This document shows, in pieces, positions 61,601 to 64,000 of a DNA stretch of 64,000 nt. Below the pieces are notes generated by a model. That model was not told the origin of the DNA and searched no databases. It was given only the letters and a program-made list of their open reading frames with translations. The position numbers and the translations under genes were made by a program. Origin of the DNA: Apostichopus japonicus (lineage: Eukaryota; Echinodermata; Holothuroidea; Aspidochirotida; Stichopodidae). The DNA is taken from assembly GCF_037975245.1 (NCBI RefSeq), contig NC_092578.1:1364001-1428000 (forward strand). Direction: 5' to 3'. Every line of letters begins with the position of its first letter. Positions within the stretch are counted from its first letter, which is position 1.

Positions 61601-63450
61601 AGGTAACACTACAGAGTGTCATGGTCGTATAGTAGAAACCGCACTTATAGTGTCACACAATATTAAAATGTGGAAATACGAACACTTGAAACCCTTGGTA
61701 GCAGAAATTCAGATATTTATGGATCCTTATGTTAGATCATGCACTTTCTATGTTACAAACGGACCAGACCAGAATAGTATCCACTTTTTTCTGGTTCCTT
61801 TACTTCCATCTGCAATTCCCTATATTTACCGTTTACTGTATTTGATACCATCTATATTTATCCTATCTTGTTCAAAATGTAAACAATGGAAGGTAGCAAA
61901 TACACTTGATTGATTGATCATGTGATGTCAACACAGATATATTTAGGAAATGTTGTAAAACAGAAGACTTGTTTTGTGCATCTATGTTAGTACTAAATAC
62001 TAAAGTGAATACTTATAGTAAACTGTTATAGCACTACAGAATGTTTGGTGAACCTTGCAGGAACAAGGAGTCAGCTCTTGGAAAACCAACCAGAAGATTT
62101 TGTCTCAAGTAGATAATGTGAAAAGCTCCTATTGAAATAGAGATTAAGTTAAAGGGAGGGAAGACTCGCGCACAAAGAAACGTCTGATGCCGGTAATCTG
62201 ACCTAGTTTTGAATGAGGTGTAACAGAAGTGTTAGACACCACCATCGATCCCAGAAAATACACACACAGCTTGCTACCTTCGGTAATTAGACACTAGTGT
62301 ACAGTCAATGCATACAGCTACGGTCAATACCCACAACACATTGTACATAGCAGCGATGGACATCTCAGGTCAAGATAAAAAATAACAAGGTATCACGTTT
62401 CATTACTGTCTGCATTTTGTAGCGACAAGATAAAAACTTCACTTGCAAGCTACGGAAATTAACTTTTTCAGAGGGCGGCACGCGGTTTGGGGCAAGTCTT
62501 CAATGCCTTTAAATATTGGTTTAACTTAACATGCTATTACATAGCAATTCACTACATTAAAGAACAGAAAGAATGAAATTAGGATTACATCATTACAGAA
62601 CAGGCGAAGGACAGAGCTTAGCTATAAATGCCAGCAATGTTTTCTTGTTTGTTTTCAATTTCTCTTATTTCTGTGTTGCAGACGGCAACTCTCCTAAACG
62701 ATCTTGGAACGGTTTATGAACAGAAGAAGAATTATAAGAAAGCTATGGAGATGGTTTGTAGAGCTGAGAAACTGGCACAGGATTCTCCAGATAATTTAGC
62801 CGTGATATTGTGCAATAAAGCTTCTTTGCTTCTCAGGAATGGTAAGAAACTGAGTAGCTGTTGATAGAAGTCTGTTTGTTGATGTGGTACTCTCTTTATA
62901 TCACTAAAAGATACAACAGAGATTCAACTACTTCTGTGCAGTCTCCTGATCTTAGTAATAACCTACTTTTCACAAGAGTGTAGAGGACGGGGAGGGGGGG
63001 GGCAGGAGGTTCATATGAGAGAAAAGGGGAAGGAAAGTGAATATCCAAATACATTGTGGTGTCAAAAACTGTTGCTTAGATTCACATTTTTATGACAGTT
63101 GTGCTGAACCAGCCATGCTGCATTTTCTCAGCTCACAGGTCTTATTCCATCTTGGGCTGACCTTTGAACCTTTGAAAGTGTCTTGGTTATTATGACTGGT
63201 GAGTGATGACATGCAATGTGTTCTACTTAGGTCTTTCTCTCTACGTTTAAATTTTATGATATTTTGTTGTTTTACTGACAAGTATCAATTATTAATCTTT
63301 CTTTTATGATCTGCAGGTGACAGAGAGGAAGCAACTGCTCTCTTTCGACGAGCATTACGATTGGCCGAAAAATCACAAGATGATGATACCATCATATTTG
63401 TACGGATTGCCATGTCCAAGCTCGCAGCTCCTCTCAGAAAAACAGATTAG
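58653..63450 (+). CDS. TTC19: Tetratricopeptide repeat protein 19, mitochondrial (TTC19), 6 exons, 457 aa
   Basis: Exons 58653-59136, 59870-60054, 60456-60613, 61346-61598, 62682-62841 and 63317-63450 sum to 1,374 nt with matching phases. TTC19 is an inner-membrane mitochondrial protein needed for complex III maintenance through clearance of Rieske-protein fragments. The TPR-bearing part matches human TTC19 in order: YIYDMMANFNL, AEQLFKETIKLLLEAGFKQ, ISLKLAGIYDLQ, GFQFCLSKAEE, MLGVSLDAYGKF, HPQTATLLNDLG and a final AL/RLAEKSQ helix. The N-terminus (MAASMINTYRNGTVRCKR) is basic and free of acidic residues, as expected of a targeting presequence. Exon 1 codes a longer leader (161 residues) than in mammals. 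The start is the ATG in an AAAATGG context; the reading frame is open upstream to a GTG but has no other ATG. Confidence 0.9.
60684..60772 (+). pseudogene. Degenerate duplicate of TTC19 exon 3
   Basis: About 90 bp in the intron right after exon 3 resembles that exon: CTACTTCTTGAGGCAGGC, AAGCACGACCTAGTCGTCC and GATATCTCTTAAACTAGG parallel exon 3. Frame and donor are not preserved, so it is a dead partial copy. Confidence 0.75.
62150..62515. mobile_element. Possible TIR repeat in a TTC19 intron
   Basis: GGAAGACTCGCGCAC on the left and GGGGCAAGTCTTC on the right form a loose inverted pair. No target duplication is clear. Confidence 0.3.
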
Positions 63451-64000
63451 AATACTAAAATTAATGCCAGTGATGAAAGGAACAAAAAGAAATAAGTCGT
63501 TGGTGCAAAAAAGTCCATTATACGATTTTAGTTTCCGCTTAAGCCATTGTTGCTTACATGTACCTCAGTTGCTATGGCAACTATTTTTCAAGAATCTCAG
63601 GTAGTTTAACAATGAGATTTGTTCTCATATTATCTACATCTACTCTTCTCCAGGTGAGGAGTGTCTAGTGTACTGAGCGACAAATCAATGGTGGAGCTGC
63701 ATTAATCTGTTTGGGTCTGTGTGACTGTTATCTATTTCTCTAAAAAGACGGAAAAGAAAAAAAAGGGTTAGAATAATGATAATGGATTGGTCTACTTCAA
63801 ATGCAATACCACCAGACTCCCAGAAGGAACCAAAGTGTTAGTTTCTTGTCCTTAACATTTACCATGATATGCCTTCTAGTAGAATCTCTGCATAACTAAT
63901 CTAGTTTTTGGTCAACAGTGGTAACATTGTGACACACCTTGGCCTGTCCACCCTATATTCACCCCTCTCCACCCCCTACAGCACCCCCTCCCCCCCCCCC
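63451..64000 (+). other. 3' flank of TTC19
   Basis: Presumably the 3' UTR and downstream spacer. I see no canonical AATAAA and no ORF of note; the window ends in a C-rich run. Confidence 0.5.

Overview
The window is eukaryotic nuclear DNA. Genes are split into many short exons with canonical GT/AG borders, the sequence is AT-rich, and introns and spacers are full of transposable elements. Gene content (USP40, an ASDURF-like prefoldin protein, a BHMT-type methyltransferase, BBS12, TTC19) and the repeat style (tRNA-derived SINEs, G-rich hAT-like MITEs) suggest a marine invertebrate, most likely a deuterostome such as an echinoderm (possibly a sea cucumber). That placement is inference; no marker sequence settles it. 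All homology calls come from recognising protein motifs by eye, not from a search.

Layout. (1) 1-17,416, minus: USP40, 24 exons traced, with the C-terminal end lost off the left edge. (2) 17,417-18,657: head-to-head spacer holding a tandem duplication of about 350 bp. (3) 18,658-21,095, plus: a four-exon, 77-residue prefoldin-like gene resembling human ASDURF. (4) 22,111-30,327, minus: a BHMT-like homocysteine S-methyltransferase whose introns hold hAT-like elements, two of them nested. (5) 31,604-44,618: a 13,015-bp terminal-inverted-repeat element, the highlight of the window. It carries a DDE integrase gene (plus) and a HECT ubiquitin-ligase gene (minus) transcribed toward each other. Its ends are about 130-bp inverted repeats followed by arrays of a 22-bp hairpin unit (21 copies left, 17 right). 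It is bounded by the 6-bp duplication CATTAA and sits inside one copy of a 245-bp tandem duplication whose second copy preserves the empty site. (6) 45,600-46,464: a hairpin-rich tandem repeat and a MITE. (7) 47,564-57,625, minus: BBS12 in 12 exons, about 1,232 residues, far longer than the vertebrate protein. (8) 57,626-58,652: head-to-head spacer with a perfect 32-bp palindrome. (9) 58,653-63,450, plus: TTC19 in six exons.

The host genes are unrelated housekeeping functions (deubiquitination, prefoldin-type chaperone, one-carbon metabolism, BBSome assembly, respiratory complex III maintenance). Exon models were checked by phase: BBS12 exons sum to 3,699 nt and TTC19 exons to 1,374 nt, both divisible by three with phases matching at every junction, which is strong internal support.
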